Assembly: GCA_003833135.1 (NCBI GenBank)
Contig: QZLH01001051.1
Span: forward strand, 9,366-40,708
Direction: 5' to 3'
DNA length: 31,343 bases
From: Oehlia diaphana
Lineage: Eukaryota; Glomeromycota; Glomeromycetes; Glomerales; Glomeraceae
The notes under the pieces were generated by a model. That model did no database searches. It was not told the DNA's origin and saw only the letters and a list, made by a program, of their open reading frames with translations. Numbering within the stretch: position 1 is the stretch's first letter; each line of letters starts with the position of its first letter. Both the position numbers and the translations under genes were made by a program. This document shows, piece after piece, positions 9,640-21,293 of this stretch.

Positions 9640-12129
9640 TACAATAGTTAAGAGTGAGAAAGTATTGATAGTATTAAAAAAAAAAATGTTTAAAATAATA
9701 AATTGTTTGTTTTTAATTTTTTTTTTTTTTTTCCCCTAACTGCTAAATTGCGATATTTTTATATTTCGTATTCATCATTTAATGTTAAATTTGGTACATT
9801 CTATGATTCAAAAATGTAACATGTAAACAATTGACAAGATTTTTTGATCGTTACTACAAATTTGAAAAAAAATTCAATCGGAAAAAATGTTTTTCCCAAG
9901 TTGTGCATCTTAAGAATACCAAACTTTAATAATTCATTCAGATAATTAAGGTAATATTTTTTATTTAGTGTTTAGAAAATGATCAAATTGAGAAAAAATG
10001 GTATGTTCAAATGATCTGAACTAATTGGACCCCGAAACTTTTGTGAACAAAATAAGAGTTTCAGCTGATTAAATTTAAATTTAATTTGTAACCAACCAGA
10101 ATACACCATTTGACAATCTTTACTATATTTAAATTATTGAAAAATTAAATTATGTAAACAAAAATTATTTTTAGGACAAGGCTTTTCAATGTAATTGATG
10201 CCATTTTTGACTAACAAAAAAATTCACTAATCGTTTCACAATACATGTTGAGCTGTGATCATGTTCTTTATGATGTAAATTCACATTTTTCTTTATTGAA
10301 GACTTTTAGTACATGTGTGCGATATTCGTTCAAGGATAAAGAATTTTTGAAGTAAACATTAAAATAAATGGTTCAACCATTTGATTATCTTTTTTGTAAA
10401 AAAGAAAAAAGAAAAAAAAAAAAAGGAGCGAATTTGCTAATTATAGTAACCACATGATGTAAAATAAAATATTATATTTCAAAATTTTATTAACATATTT
10501 TAAAAATATTTTTTTTTTTTTATTAAAGTATTGAAAAATAACTTAGTTATTTTACTTATTCACCTATTACAATAAATTCGTTTATTATCTTTTACGTAAA
10601 TTCTCGCTAGACCATAGATTTTGCACATGCATTCGGCAAATCATTAATACAAGCCGAGTAACCGTTTTTTGGTTTGCATAATTACTGCTTTATCTTTTTT
10701 AAAGTTACTTATTAATAAAATTAAAAATTTTTTTTCTTTTATTAAATTTTTTATTTTATATTTAAAAACTAAGAACAAAAAAAACTTATTAAAATTCAAA
10801 CAATTTAAGGTAATTCTTTACGATAGTGTTATACTTAAATGGAAACTTCCAAATTGGTCATCATGATTGTTAAGAAGTATGAACATAAATGATGCAATTT
10901 GATGAGAACATTTGCCATTGTTAATGATAGATGATATGATAAATAATCGTCTTGTTACTCGTTTATCAGAGGCAAGTTATTAAGATAAAGGAACAAGGGT
11001 TTTCTTTTTCCGTTTTTTCAGTTTGAAATAAAATTAATCAACTCGTACAAAAAATAAAACAATATTGTTACCATAATTTATCGGCCGTAATTATTCCAAT
11101 TTTATTTAAATTTTTATTGGTTGAACAATCTAATATCCGTTCTATCCGATTTTTCATTGTTTCTTATTTCAGATATGAAGTTTCAAAAAATTGAAACATT
11201 CTTATATAATCATTATTTGAAAAATTATCAAACAAATATTTGTTGTAAGTTTCGAAATTTTTTTAAATAATTAAACAAAAAAAAAATATTTTTATTCTTT
11301 TTTTCCCTTTTTTATATGTTTCATTTTAATGTTTCGGATCATATCTTGCATCAAGGATTTTTTAAACAATGACTTTTAGTATTATACAAATAAATGCTCA
11401 ATGACCCCCTTCTTGTTGTATAATAAAATATACTAATTTGAGCAATCTCTTAATAAAACAAGTTGTTTTGTTGTATATTTACAGGGCCAGCAGCGCTTAA
11501 ATGGCACCCCCTATAGCAAGGCTGTTACTAACAAAAGCACTTTCCATAGATTATTTATTTTATTATCATTCAAAAAATAAATCTTTTCCGATATACCAAT
11601 ATATCGTATATGATCAATCTTTGCAAATAATTATATACTATCCAGAACATCGTAAATTTCACCATACACTCAAACTGAAACTTTTATGACGACGATTTTA
11701 TTATTTCTTATTTTAAACGTAATACATATTAATGATACGTAATTTCAAAACAATTACTATGTATAAATTGGGATAAATGAAATGTCTTTTTTTATAATTT
11801 GATTTTCGAACCAATAAAATTACGTGATACCGCTATCAATATCTAGTCACGGCCGAAAAACTTCTTCAAACTTGTATACATGGCAATATTCCCCAATATG
11901 TCCTAATATACCCTAATATGGATGCTTACAAAGAATGTTATTACACACGAACTCATTATTATATTTTTTCTATCGGTAAATAATTCCGAACGTAAATTTT
12001 ATAACTCGCATAATTGAAAAATTATGAAATTTAGTATAAGCCCTTTATTCTTATTTTAATCACCAAAAATATTAAAATTTGTTTATTAAATATGGTTAAC
12101 AAAATAAAAATTGTTAAAAAGAATATCTA
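9640..12129. other. intergenic region, no convincing gene
   Basis: AT-rich with poly-A/T runs (9717-9733, 10404-10423). An intron-like acceptor TTTACAG followed by GGCCAGCAGCGC at about 11477-11495 leads into a small G/C-richer patch (11485-11550), but all three frames are short and I recognise nothing. A sequence near 11880-11920 repeats CCTAATAT-like phrases. Confidence 0.35.
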
Positions 12130-12184
12130 TCCCATTTTTCGAAACAAATTATGAAATCAATCCCATTTTTTGAAACAAATTATG
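12130..12184. repeat. 31-bp tandem duplication
   Basis: TCCCATTTTTCGAAACAAATTATG is repeated 31 bp later as TCCCATTTTTTGAAACAAATTATG. The only change in the shared part is CG versus TG. Confidence 0.6.
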
Positions 12185-12314
12185 GATATGTGAGAATGTG
12201 AGATCTTGGTGCAAAAGACTTAAACTAAATAATAAATATACTAGCAAAAATTGCAGATTTTTTTATATATAAAGATGGATATTGCCCTCGTTTTGTCGTT
12301 AAAAAAAATTTTGT

Positions 12315-12875
12315 TATTATAAAATCTTCTCATATAAAATCTTCTCATATAAAATCTTCTCATATAAAATCTTCTCATTATAAAATCTTCTCGCTATAAT
12401 ATAAAATCTCCTCGTTATAAAATTTCCTCGTTATAAAATCTCGTTATAAAATCTCCTCTTTATAAAATCTCCTCGTTATAAATCTCCTCGTTATAAAATT
12501 TCCTCGTTATAAAATCTCGTTATAAAATCTCTCTTTATAAAATCTCCTCGTTATAAATCTCCTCGTTATTAAAATCTCGTTATAAAATCTCTCTTTATAA
12601 AATCTCCTCGTTATAAATCTCCTCGTTATTAAAATCTCCTCTTTATAAAATCTCCTCTTTATAAAATCTCCTCGTTATAAATCTCCTCGTTATAAATCTC
12701 CTCGTTATAAAATTTCCTCTCGTTATAAAATCTCCTCTTTATAAAATCTCCTCTTTATAAAATCTCCTCGTTATAAATCTCCTCGTTATTAAAATCTTCT
12801 CGTTATAAAATCTCCTCTTTATAAAATCTCCTCGTTATAAATCTCCTCGTTATAAAATCTTTTCGTTATAAATCT
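12315..12875 (+). repeat. TATAAA-containing minisatellite, about 36 units
   Basis: Tandem units of 13-17 bp, consensus TATAAAATCTCCTCGT. Variants are TATAAATCTCCTCGT, TATAAAATCTCCTCTT, TATAAAATCTCGT and, at the left end, TATAAAATCTTCTCA. Variants alternate in blocks, which points to higher-order duplication. The array ends about 35 bp before the ATG of the F-box gene and so occupies its promoter and/or 5' UTR. Every unit contains a TATA-box-like core and a pyrimidine run, either of which could position transcription starts. Confidence 0.85.
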
Positions 12876-12909
12876 TTTTATCAATCTTTTTTTTTCCGAT
12901 AAATCAAAA

Positions 12910-14244
12910 ATGGTTAATTACAATACTGATATTCTTTTATATATACTTGAAGAACTTCAATATGATTCAATGGCTTTATTTTCGTGTTTATTAGTAAATA
13001 GACTTTGGTGTGAAATGGCAATTCCTATTTTATGGAGAAACCCCTGGCAGTACAAAATTGATTATAGTAATAAAATTTCTTTACTCAACGTTATCTGTTC
13101 CTATTTACCTCAAGATATTAAAACGTTATTACCAAGTCACTTATCACCTTCACGTTCGTTTAATTATATGTCATTTTGCAAGAGCATTAATATAGAAATT
13201 ATGAAAGATATAACTTTTATGATCGAGTGTTCACTAAAACAAAATATTTGCGATCTCTTAATAAAAAAATGTACAAAGTTGAATTATTTAAATATGATAT
13301 CAATCGATCCCAAAATTTCCCTATTCTGTCTTCCAGAAAATAGACCTCTTCTTGAATCACTTTACGAATTAACTTGTGGCACATCTACTTGTCCTTCAGT
13401 CTTTCGTGGTTTAGCACTCGTCATTCAAAATATACAGAGATTGATCATTATCAATGAACATAATGAAATTAATAGAGGTATAATTGATCTTATTAATGTT
13501 CAAAAAAATTTAAGATATTTTGAATGGAAAGACGATTTTGAAGATGAATTTAATATTAAATACGACCTTTATGACGAAATGTTGGTCGCATTGAAACAAA
13601 GATCGGAAACGATCTTCCACTTAATATTATATTTTCAATTTTTTAATTATGAAGAATGTCATGATCATAAACTATTTGATATTCTTCCTAAATTTCCAAA
13701 TTTAAAAACATTAACACTTAACAAATACTACTTAAATAATGAAAGAGTATTGCCGATATATTATAATAACCTTGAAATACTCCATATAGATGATATTTCT
13801 ATTAATGTGGCGATTAATATAGTCACTAATAGCGGTGGTAATATCAGGGAGATATTATCAAATTATAAAGGTTATTATAATAATGATGATGATGAAAACT
13901 CCACCAAAAATACTCTGCTACTAATAAGTAGTATAATAAAAAAATGCCCACTAATTAAGGCATTGTCGCTCATTCTTCCCTCAACAGAACAACATTTTGT
14001 TGAGTTTGAAACATTACTAAGAAGTTGTCAAAATTTGAGGAAGTTAGTTTTAATTATTGATGACGATTGTAATGAAAATTATGAGCGAGGTTTAGAAAAT
14101 GCGAAAGAATTATTAGAAATATTAAATAGATCAGCGCCAACTGGTTTAATAAATATTAAAGTTTATAATAATTCTGAACCTTATTTGGAAATTTTGGAAT
14201 CAAATAATATTTGTCTTGCCGACCCTGAAGATTTATATTATTAA
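12910..14244 (+). CDS. F-box protein with leucine-rich-repeat-like C-terminal part
   Basis: Uninterrupted 444-residue ORF. Residues about 5-45 form a divergent F-box (DILLYILEELQ, ALFSCLLVNRLWCEMAIPIL, then WRNPW), matching the family pattern of leucine/isoleucine helices, V-x-R-x-W and a final PxLWR. The rest holds irregular leucine-rich segments: KNLRYFEW, FPNLKTLTLNKYYL, LEILHIDDIS, CPLIKALSLIL, CQNLRKLVLIID. F-box proteins bind Skp1 and recruit substrates to SCF ubiquitin ligases, and the repeat part normally chooses the substrate; here that is inferred from family knowledge. An Asn/Asp-rich insert (YYNNDDDENSTKN) lies near residue 325. The start is well placed: it opens just before the F-box, in the context AAATCAAAAATGG, 35 bp after the minisatellite. 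The gene appears intact and intronless. Such genes are strongly expanded in Glomeromycotina. Confidence 0.85.
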   Translation: MVNYNTDILLYILEELQYDSMALFSCLLVNRLWCEMAIPILWRNPWQYKIDYSNKISLLNVICSYLPQDIKTLLPSHLSPSRSFNYMSFCKSINIEIMKDITFMIECSLKQNICDLLIKKCTKLNYLNMISIDPKISLFCLPENRPLLESLYELTCGTSTCPSVFRGLALVIQNIQRLIIINEHNEINRGIIDLINVQKNLRYFEWKDDFEDEFNIKYDLYDEMLVALKQRSETIFHLILYFQFFNYEECHDHKLFDILPKFPNLKTLTLNKYYLNNERVLPIYYNNLEILHIDDISINVAINIVTNSGGNIREILSNYKGYYNNDDDENSTKNTLLLISSIIKKCPLIKALSLILPSTEQHFVEFETLLRSCQNLRKLVLIIDDDCNENYERGLENAKELLEILNRSAPTGLINIKVYNNSEPYLEILESNNICLADPEDLYY

Positions 14245-14501
14245 ATGTTGCCATTAGTTAATTATTTATATATAAAATAATCTTTATAATTTATTTTTAA
14301 TTTTTTATTATTAAATTATTTTATTTTTATTATTATGTTATCCAATTTATTAAAATAAATAATAATTCAATCTATATATCGTTAAAATTTTGAAATCGAT
14401 TAACACATAATAAGATAAATTAATAAGTAAATAACCAGTAACTTAACTAAAATTTTTGTAATAAAAACAGGGGTATACAGTATATAAATAATTCACAACC
14501 T

Positions 14502-14627
14502 TGGAAACAAGTTAAAATTTTTTTATCATTTGATGATAATAATCATGCACTTGTTCAAAGATATAAAAATGGATTCAAACTTTCAAAATGGGTTAAAAAA
14601 GTTTATATTAACATATCAAAAAGCTAG
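14502..14627 (+). pseudogene. small coding relic or terminal exon, unrecognised
   Basis: The frame reads WKQVKIFLSFDDNNHALVQR, then YKNGFKLSKWVKKVYINI and stops at TAG 14625-14627. The frame is open a little further left to a possible acceptor AAAACAG at about 14470. The composition (W, H, Q, charged residues) is more protein-like than the flanks, but it is only about 40 residues and no family is recognised. Confidence 0.25.
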
Positions 14628-14969
14628 TAATATATAATTATAAGGTTGAAAAGTTGAAATTATTTTTTTATTCATTTCACATTCCTTTAGTTGATTTGTT
14701 AACAATAACGATTATCTAGCTCTACATTCATTTATATATTCAACCTGTTAAGAAATTCTTTTTGTTGATAAGTTGTACTATTGGTTGTTTTCTCCAATCT
14801 TCATGTTTTGACTTCTTAAGATCATATGAATATTGGTTGTTCCTATACTGTATATAGTTGATTCATATTTTCATCCTTTTTTTTCTCTTTTTCTTAACAA
14901 AATAATTAATCATATAGAAAACAATATAAGGTAGTATTTAGTAGAATTGCAAGCATTTTTTAAATTGTA

Positions 14970-15160
14970 TAAACAACTTTTTCAACTTCCTCAAGTTTAA
15001 CTAACGAATGTGTTACTTCATTTTTTAATTCATTCTCCTTATTCATTAAACTGTCTAGTGCCCATTTAAATGATATTGTAATTTGCCAATATTTAAGATA
15101 AATTTTTTTCTTACTATTTAAATAATGCTTCCTTTCTTTTCTTAGACAGATTTTTCTCTT
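14970..15160 (-). pseudogene. decayed coiled-coil-like ORF fragment
   Basis: The minus strand has an open frame without a good start: ...KYWQITISFKWALDSLMNKE then NELKNEVTHSLVKLEEVEKV and TAA at 14970-14972. The heptad-like leucines and E/K content suggest a coiled coil. Upstream, Lys/Glu-rich pieces continue in a different frame (for example VKKEETEREKSV), as expected of a frameshifted relic. Not recognised; could be part of a mobile-element protein. Confidence 0.3.
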
Positions 15161-15824
15161 TCAGTTTCTTCTTTTTTAACTGTTTTTTTACTTTTTTAAA
15201 TGATTGAAAAAACTATTTTGTTGATTTCCTTTTTCTTGTTAATAAAACTAGCATTTCTTTAAGATTCTTTTGTAACTTAAATAAGTTAAAACTTTTCATA
15301 AATATGCTTTTATTACTTTTGAAAATACAATTTAAGAATATTCAGCCATAAAGACTTTTAAGGTATTTTGATTTGTTATCCTTATATACATATCTATCAT
15401 TAAGCTTCAACTTTCTATCATATCATTTTATAAATGTTTTACTAATAATAATTTCAAAATGTCTATCAAAATTTATAAATATAATTTATATCCAATTTTT
15501 CAATATATTAGAGAATCTTGGTTAGTTCAAATAATATATTTAAAGATATATTATTTTTAACTTTTTCAAACTAATTGAAAGGTTTAAGAGCATTTGATAT
15601 TTCTCTAGTAATGATACAAAAGAGAATTGTTTTACATTATTACATCTATTAAAAATTAATTTGTAAATTTCTTTTTCTAATAAATTTTTTTTTTATTTTT
15701 TTTTTTTGTACACAGAATCCTTTTCATTGATTAAAAGGTTTATATATCATTAGTCAAAAATAAAATATGAGTAAGTATTCAAATATTAGTACTTTTAGAA
15801 AGTAAATTAATATTATTTTTGAAA
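15161..15824. other. AT-rich intergenic sequence, no gene seen
   Basis: T-rich on the plus strand, with a TTTTTTTTTATTTTTTTTTT run near 15690. Lysine-rich minus-strand translations at 15165-15300 probably belong to the relic to the left. Confidence 0.35.
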
Positions 15825-16205
15825 TAAGATGTTTTTTCAATAAAATTAAAGTATTAAGAAACAAAATGTTTATTTGAAATATAATTTTTGAATGGTAAGT
15901 AATAACAGAAATTATGGAGTAATATCATAAATTTCTCTTAGAATTAGTAAATGTTGCAAGTATAAAGAATAATCAAAGGACTTTTTAAATTAGGTAAAAA
16001 ATGGGTAATAAAGGAATGTTAAAATATTTTTTCAATAGAATTGAAATATTGAGAAGTGAAATATTCATTTGAAATATAATTTTCAAATGGTAACAAAAAT
16101 TATAGAATGATATCATAAATTTCTGTTAGAGCTAATGGATGTTATAAGTATAAAGAATAATCAAAAGTTCTTTTAGATTAAGTATAAATGAGTAATAGCA
16201 TTAAA
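15825..16205. repeat. 195-bp tandem duplication, two diverged copies
   Basis: The segment beginning near 15831 (TTTTTTCAATAAAATTAAAG) recurs with a 195-bp period at about 16027 (TTTTTTCAATAGAATTGAAA). Shared landmarks are TTTGAAATATAATTTT, ATATCATAAATTTCT and AAGTATAAAGAATAATCAAA. Identity is roughly 80-85% by eye. No coding capacity was seen. Confidence 0.65.
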
Positions 16206-16450
16206 GTTTTTTTAATATAAATTATTTTTAACATTATCAATATTTAATTAAAATTACAAAAGTTATGATATATATAAAAATGCTAAAATATTATTAAAAC
16301 ATGAAAATACCTATATCTGATATTTTTTATAAAATATTAAAATTTAGGTTTTTTTTAAGTTTTATAGTAAAGTAAATATATTTTGAAATAGATGAAAAAA
16401 ATTTTTAAAATATGCTCTTTTATTTATACTAAAGTATATCAAAAAAATAT

Positions 16451-16514
16451 TTTATTAACTATATATAGACATGATCACCTAATTTATTAACTATATATAG
16501 ACATGATCACCTAA
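16451..16514. repeat. perfect 32-bp tandem duplication
   Basis: Two identical units, TTTATTAACTATATATAGAC followed by ATGATCACCTAA, then a third partial TTTATTAA. It is recent, as the copies do not differ. Confidence 0.8.
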
Positions 16515-17438
16515 TTTATTAATTATAATACTGTTAACAGTTGTATAGTATTAGACTCAAATTTTTAATTAATAAAAGTATATAATGGAAAAGCTAAAAT
16601 TTTATATAATAGAAATGTAAATAAAAATACTTTAATACTGTAAATTTATTTTAAAAAATATTAAACAAATAACAATTAAAATAGAAGTTACATTAATAAA
16701 AAATAATTTATAAATAATATATACTTACTTGTAATAATTATACTATACTTTTGTTGAATTTTTAACCAATATAAAGTAAAATCAAATTAAACTAATAGTT
16801 TATGAAGTACTACCAGAATTTAGATTTTTGCTAATTTTATATTAATTAATATAAAAAATATGTTAAATTAGGAAGTTGTAATACTTAGAAGAAAATATTT
16901 ATTATAAAAAAAAATTATTATAATTTTTTGGATAATCATAAAAATATAAATAGTTGATTAATACATTAAATTATAATAGGTTTAAACTTAAGTACATGAT
17001 TTAAGTCAAATTTGATTTAAAATAAAATTGGATTTACTTATAATTAATTCGTAACTTAACTCATCACATTGATATAAAAAAATTACTGAATCAAACTTGA
17101 TTTGACTTGACTTGACTTACAAATAGATTCAAGTATACTCAATTCATTTAAAGTACTAGATAGATGATATATATAAAACATTAAATGGCTTAACAGATAA
17201 TTATATTTAATATTTACTTTAGTAATTTCTATAATTTAATTAATTTTGAACAAATTACATTTAAGTACTATTGATAATTAATTGATTTAGAACTTTAGTT
17301 TTAATATTTTTTAGAATAGTTTATCCTTTATTAATTAATATTAAAATTTTTTGATATACTCATGAATGCATTGCTAGATTATATTGTTATTATCATATTT
17401 AACTCTTCTTTATTGATATTTAAATTCATTCTATTTAT
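16515..17438. other. AT-rich intergenic sequence, no gene seen
   Basis: Near 17095-17120 a short GACTT repeat occurs (TTGATTTGACTTGACTTGACTTAC). Otherwise it is low-complexity A/T sequence. Confidence 0.4.
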
Positions 17439-17615
17439 TATACATGTTGTCCAAATTATTTTGGGCTGCCGTAATTATAAGTAAAATCCCAAATTTAATT
17501 ATGGCATCCCAAATTATTTTGGCATTTTATATAGTAAATTACATATAAACTGAATGAATTACGGCATCCCAAATTATAATTATGACATCCTAATATAATT
17601 TGGGCAGTATGTATA
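17439..17615. mobile_element. 177-bp MITE-like element with terminal inverted repeats
   Basis: The left end TATACATGTTGTCCAAATTA (17439 on) mirrors the right end, whose reverse complement is TATACATACTGCCCAAATTA. Both continue into ATTATAA after about 40 nt. Internally GGCATCCCAAATTA occurs twice, in direct orientation. TA at both edges would suit a TA-targeting (Tc1/mariner-like) element, but TA is too common here to prove it. Confidence 0.6.
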
Positions 17616-19064
17616 CTATTTATAATATTAAGTTAATAAGACTTTCACTTCAAAATTTTAAAAATTTGTAATAATAAATACCATTTTCTTTATCTTTTGT
17701 AATATTAACAATATATTTAGGTTCAATATATTAAGTTTATATTAAACTTATTAAGTTTATATTCAAAAAATACAGTAGGATTTAAAGAAAATATTATAAT
17801 TAAATTAATGGTTTATAGATCAAATAATTATAAATAAATAAAAAAATGCAGAAAATATAAATAGTATGCAAAAATTTGGAAAATTTATTGTAAATAATAT
17901 ATTAATAATATATAATTAATTTATATAATTAATTCTTTATTCAATAATAAATGTTGTAAATTTCTAAAACTGCAATTTAATAAAAAAAAGTTAATATTAA
18001 CCAAAATTTTCATATTTTTAATTAGATTAATATTAATATTAAACATACTATATAATTAAATTAATATTAACTGATTAAAGGTTAACATTAATAGGATATG
18101 AAATTTAGCAATTTTGTATTTATATTTATTAGTTATTAATGTAATTTAAAATATACAGTATACTATAAATAAAAGTTGATTTTGGATTTATTCATTATCT
18201 TATAAAATGATAAAATAAAATAATATATAAATATAAATATTAATAAAAATTTTTGATTCTTTTTGCCTTTTTCTTATATTAAAAAAGTGTTTTTTTAATT
18301 ATTAATTTAATTAAAAATAGAAAAAAAATATGCTTTTACATTTTATTTATAAAGCTATATTTGTTAAAAAAAAGTAATGATAGTTTCTTTATAAAATAAT
18401 GATAAGTTTAAGGGAAAATTATGTTTCTGTATAAAATAAGAGTAATAAAAGTTTTTTGTAAAACAAAAAAAGAAATATTATAAATTAAGAGATGTAATGT
18501 TTAAACTAAATAAAGCAAAAGTATATTAAGTTAAATAATTTTGTCATACCAGATGGCAGATGATGGTAACAACATACTATATATTAAAAGTTAAGATTTG
18601 TTATATTAATTATTTGGGAAAGATTCCTAATTAATAAAAGTTATAAAAGTTGTATCAGAATGTTTACAAAGTTATAAAATATGAAACAGAGGTCTAAAGT
18701 GAAAGAATTCATAAAAAGGAATAATTTTTAGTAAAAGTTATGATAAAAACATTTTGATAAAATCAGTAAATAAAAAGGAATTATTATTATAAAATAAGTT
18801 ATGATTTAAATTAAAAGATTGAAAGAATGTAAAGTAAAATGTTAAAAAAGAAATAAAAATTCATAATAATGAACAAATTGTTAAGTTTTATTAAGTTTTA
18901 TGATAAAATATAAGATTAAAATTTAGTTTAAGAAATAAATATAAAATATTTTTATATTAAAAATGTAGTTCTGCCCAAGTTTATAGTACCGGCCGGATTT
19001 ACCAAATGTACTGTATTTTAGTATAAATATTGTGTAAATCTTATACTAATTCGGTTACAATTTA
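17616..19064. other. AT-rich intergenic sequence, no gene seen
   Basis: Very A/T-rich. A short G/C-richer island ACCGGCCGGAT at about 18989-18999 is followed by ordinary sequence up to the duplicated element. Confidence 0.4.
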
Positions 19065-19732
19065 AGGCTGGGCCAAACCAATATTTCGTTTAACATAACC
19101 CCCCCCCCCCCCCCCCTGTTTTTGCAAAATTATATCGAATATTGTACATTATATTTGGCCAATAGAATTGTAATATTTTAGTCACATGACATTTACCGAT
19201 CAAGCAAAATGTGCTACTTTAAATATGTACTCCTTAAAAACTCCTTAAATAAACATCTGGTTAATTTATAAAAAAAGATTAAAGATTTGCAGCATATTTT
19301 TCGCGATTTTTCGTGTAAATGGGGGGTGCTTTTAATTTTTCAACTATGGTAATTTCAATTTCTCAGCTTATAAAACATGCTTTATCTTTTAGTTCAAGTT
19401 AATGAAGGTCTTAAAACTGTTATACCTGAACGTATAATAAGTATAGAAGCTGCTTATCAGTTTTATGATCTCTTTAAAGTAATAACGTTAGGGCAATATT
19501 GCGATAGAGAAGTACAGATTTTTGTTAGACGGGAAAAATCTGAAACCTGGAGAGAAGTTGATAATGGGCTAAATGGCGACTTGAAAATGCTAGAAACTTT
19601 GGGATTTATGCAGGTTAAATTTTTAGTAGTTAATACAAATTTGGTTATACAAGATATACCAGCTCCAACCCAAAGCAGACTAAATGCATTTAAAATTTTA
19701 ATGGATAATTCTTGTAAACCTTTACTTCCTCA
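19065..19732 (+). repeat. 5' part of the transposase-like element, duplicate copy A
   Basis: It matches 19947-20609 over its full length: promoter region, C-tract, start codon and first 118 codons. I count 12 substitutions, all transitions, plus a C-tract length difference (18 C at 19099-19116 against C8-T-C4 at 19981-19993). The coding part starts at ATG 19377 and runs open to the assembly gap at 19733. It encodes MLYLLVQVNEGLKTVIPERI... and differs from copy B by four residues (K/E, G/R, M/I, N/D). Whether the rest of this copy exists is hidden by the gap. Confidence 0.85.
19099..19116 (+). repeat. 18-nt C homopolymer upstream of the element ORF
   Basis: A pure C run about 260 bp before the start codon. 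The homologous site in copy B is C8-T-C4. It would be a G-run on the other strand and may be length-unstable. Confidence 0.8.
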
Positions 19733-19781
19733 NNNNNNNNNNNNNNNNNNNNNNNNNNNNNNNNNNNNNNNNNNNNNNNNN
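19733..19781. other. assembly gap (49 N)
   Basis: A run of N that interrupts copy A. Any ORF reported across it is not real beyond 19732. Confidence 0.99.
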
Positions 19782-19844
19782 AAAAAATAATTATTAAATT
19801 TTATATCATGCAATAATTATTTAATATTAAGAATAAATAATTAC

Positions 19845-19950
19845 CTGCCCATAACAAATGCCTTTATCAGAAATATATTCAAATAATTCTTCAGAATTCA
19901 TACGAACTGATACATCGCTAAACCAAGGTCTTTCATGATAACTATTAGGC
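19845..19950 (-). pseudogene. possible minus-strand exon of another mobile-element gene
   Basis: Between the gap and copy B, the minus strand reads PNSYHERPWFSDVSVRMNSE then ELFEYISDKGICYGQ and meets a donor CAG|GTAATT at 19845/19844. The residue mix is clearly protein-like. The pattern PxFSDV..M...E.EY.SD.G.CYG resembles, from memory, C-terminal parts of Plavaka-type (KDZ-related) transposase ORFs. That is a tentative recollection. The exon is cut at its 5' side, where copy B begins (about 19947), so the transposase-like element may have inserted into it. Confidence 0.35.
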
Positions 19951-20609
19951 CAGGCCAAACCAATATTTCGTTTAACATAACCCCCCCCTCCCCTGTTTTT
20001 GCAAAATTATGTCGAATATTGTACATTATATTTGGCCAATAGAATTGTAATATTTTAGTCACATAACATTTACCGATCAAGCAAAATGTGCTACTTTAAA
20101 TATGTACTCCTTAAAAACTTCTTAAATAAACATCTGGTTAATTTATAAAAAAAGATTAAAGATTTGCAGCATATTTTTTGCGATTTTTCGCGTAAATGGG
20201 GGGTGCTTTTAATTTTTCAACTATGGTAATTTCAATTTCTCAGCTTATAAAACATGCTTTATCTTTTAGTTCAAGTTAACGAAGGTCTTAAAACTGTTAT
20301 ACCTGAACGTATAATAAGTATAGAAGCTGCTTATCAGTTTTATGATCTCTTTGAAGTAATAACGTTAGGGCAATATTGCGATAGAGAAGTACAGATTTTT
20401 GTTAGACGGGAAAAATCTGAAACCTGGAGAGAAGTTGATAATGGGCTAAATGGCGACTTGAAAATGCTAGAAACTTTGAGATTTATACAGGTTAAATTTT
20501 TAGTAGTTGATACAAATTTGGTTATACAAGATATACCAGCTCCAACCCAAAGCAGACTAAATGCATTTAAAATTTTAATGGATAATTCTTGTAAACCTTT
20601 ACTTCCTCA
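19947..20609 (+). repeat. 5' part of the transposase-like element, copy B (leads into the long gene)
   Basis: Partner of 19065-19732. It carries the upstream region of the gene starting at 20254, including CGCGATTTTTCGCG near 20180-20193. In copy A that site reads CGCGATTTTTCGTG, and TTTCGNG resembles the SCB element of fungal G1/S promoters, which is an inference only. Confidence 0.85.
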
Positions 20610-21293
20610 ATATCGAACTAAATACAATAATTGTGACAAACTGTATAACGAAATAATAGAGTTATTTCGAGTCCAAAAAGTTGGTTGGATGGGTGGTTTG
20701 CATGATACGATCAGCAAAAAATTTGTGAATCGTCTTACAGATGCGCTCTGGTACATTGATCCACATTTCTCCACACTGAATGCACGTTCATATCATTTAC
20801 CGGTTTTTTTTACACAACTGAAGACTTATCAAAATAATGAATCATATAACACATTTTATTATACCAGTCACCATAAGAAAAACCCTTTATCACATCAAAA
20901 ACTTGCACAACTGTCAAGTTCTCTTGAATTATCTATTAGTCAACCGTGGGCATGTGATGATTTGTGGAATCAAGTGATACCCGCAATTGTTTCGTTAATT
21001 GAAATTATGAGAAAATATTCAGAATATTTAGTTGCAACAAATAATAGTATGAACAAACTTCATCATAGTGATAAAAGTAGTGCTCGAGGTCCTGAAAACA
21101 GTAGTACTATGTACCGAATTGCTGCCTGCGAAAATAATAACCTAAGTGAAAATTACATCCAATTGAATGATGTTTTATTCGAAAAACACTATTATGAATA
21201 TATTAATATTCAGTCGTATCTTCCAAATGATATTATGAAACGATATCGGTTTATAAAAAATTTGCAACTTACATTTCCAATAGGCATATATAG

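Noticed and set aside
9432..9651. Plus-strand ORFs opposite the Zn2Cys6 protein
   Set aside because: They are antisense shadows; the minus frame has six exactly spaced cysteines.
11485..11689. ORF beginning MAPPIARLLL and a nearby PAALKWHP peptide reminiscent of a J-domain
   Set aside because: ALKWHP is followed within two codons by a stop, the HPD triad is absent, and no frame continues; probably coincidence.
13010..13195. 61-codon ORF inside the F-box gene
   Set aside because: It is a shadow of the 444-residue frame.
19898..20080. Minus-strand 60-codon ORF
   Set aside because: It spans the boundary of copy B and reads through its C-tract antisense; only the portion left of 19950 is protein-like, and in another frame.
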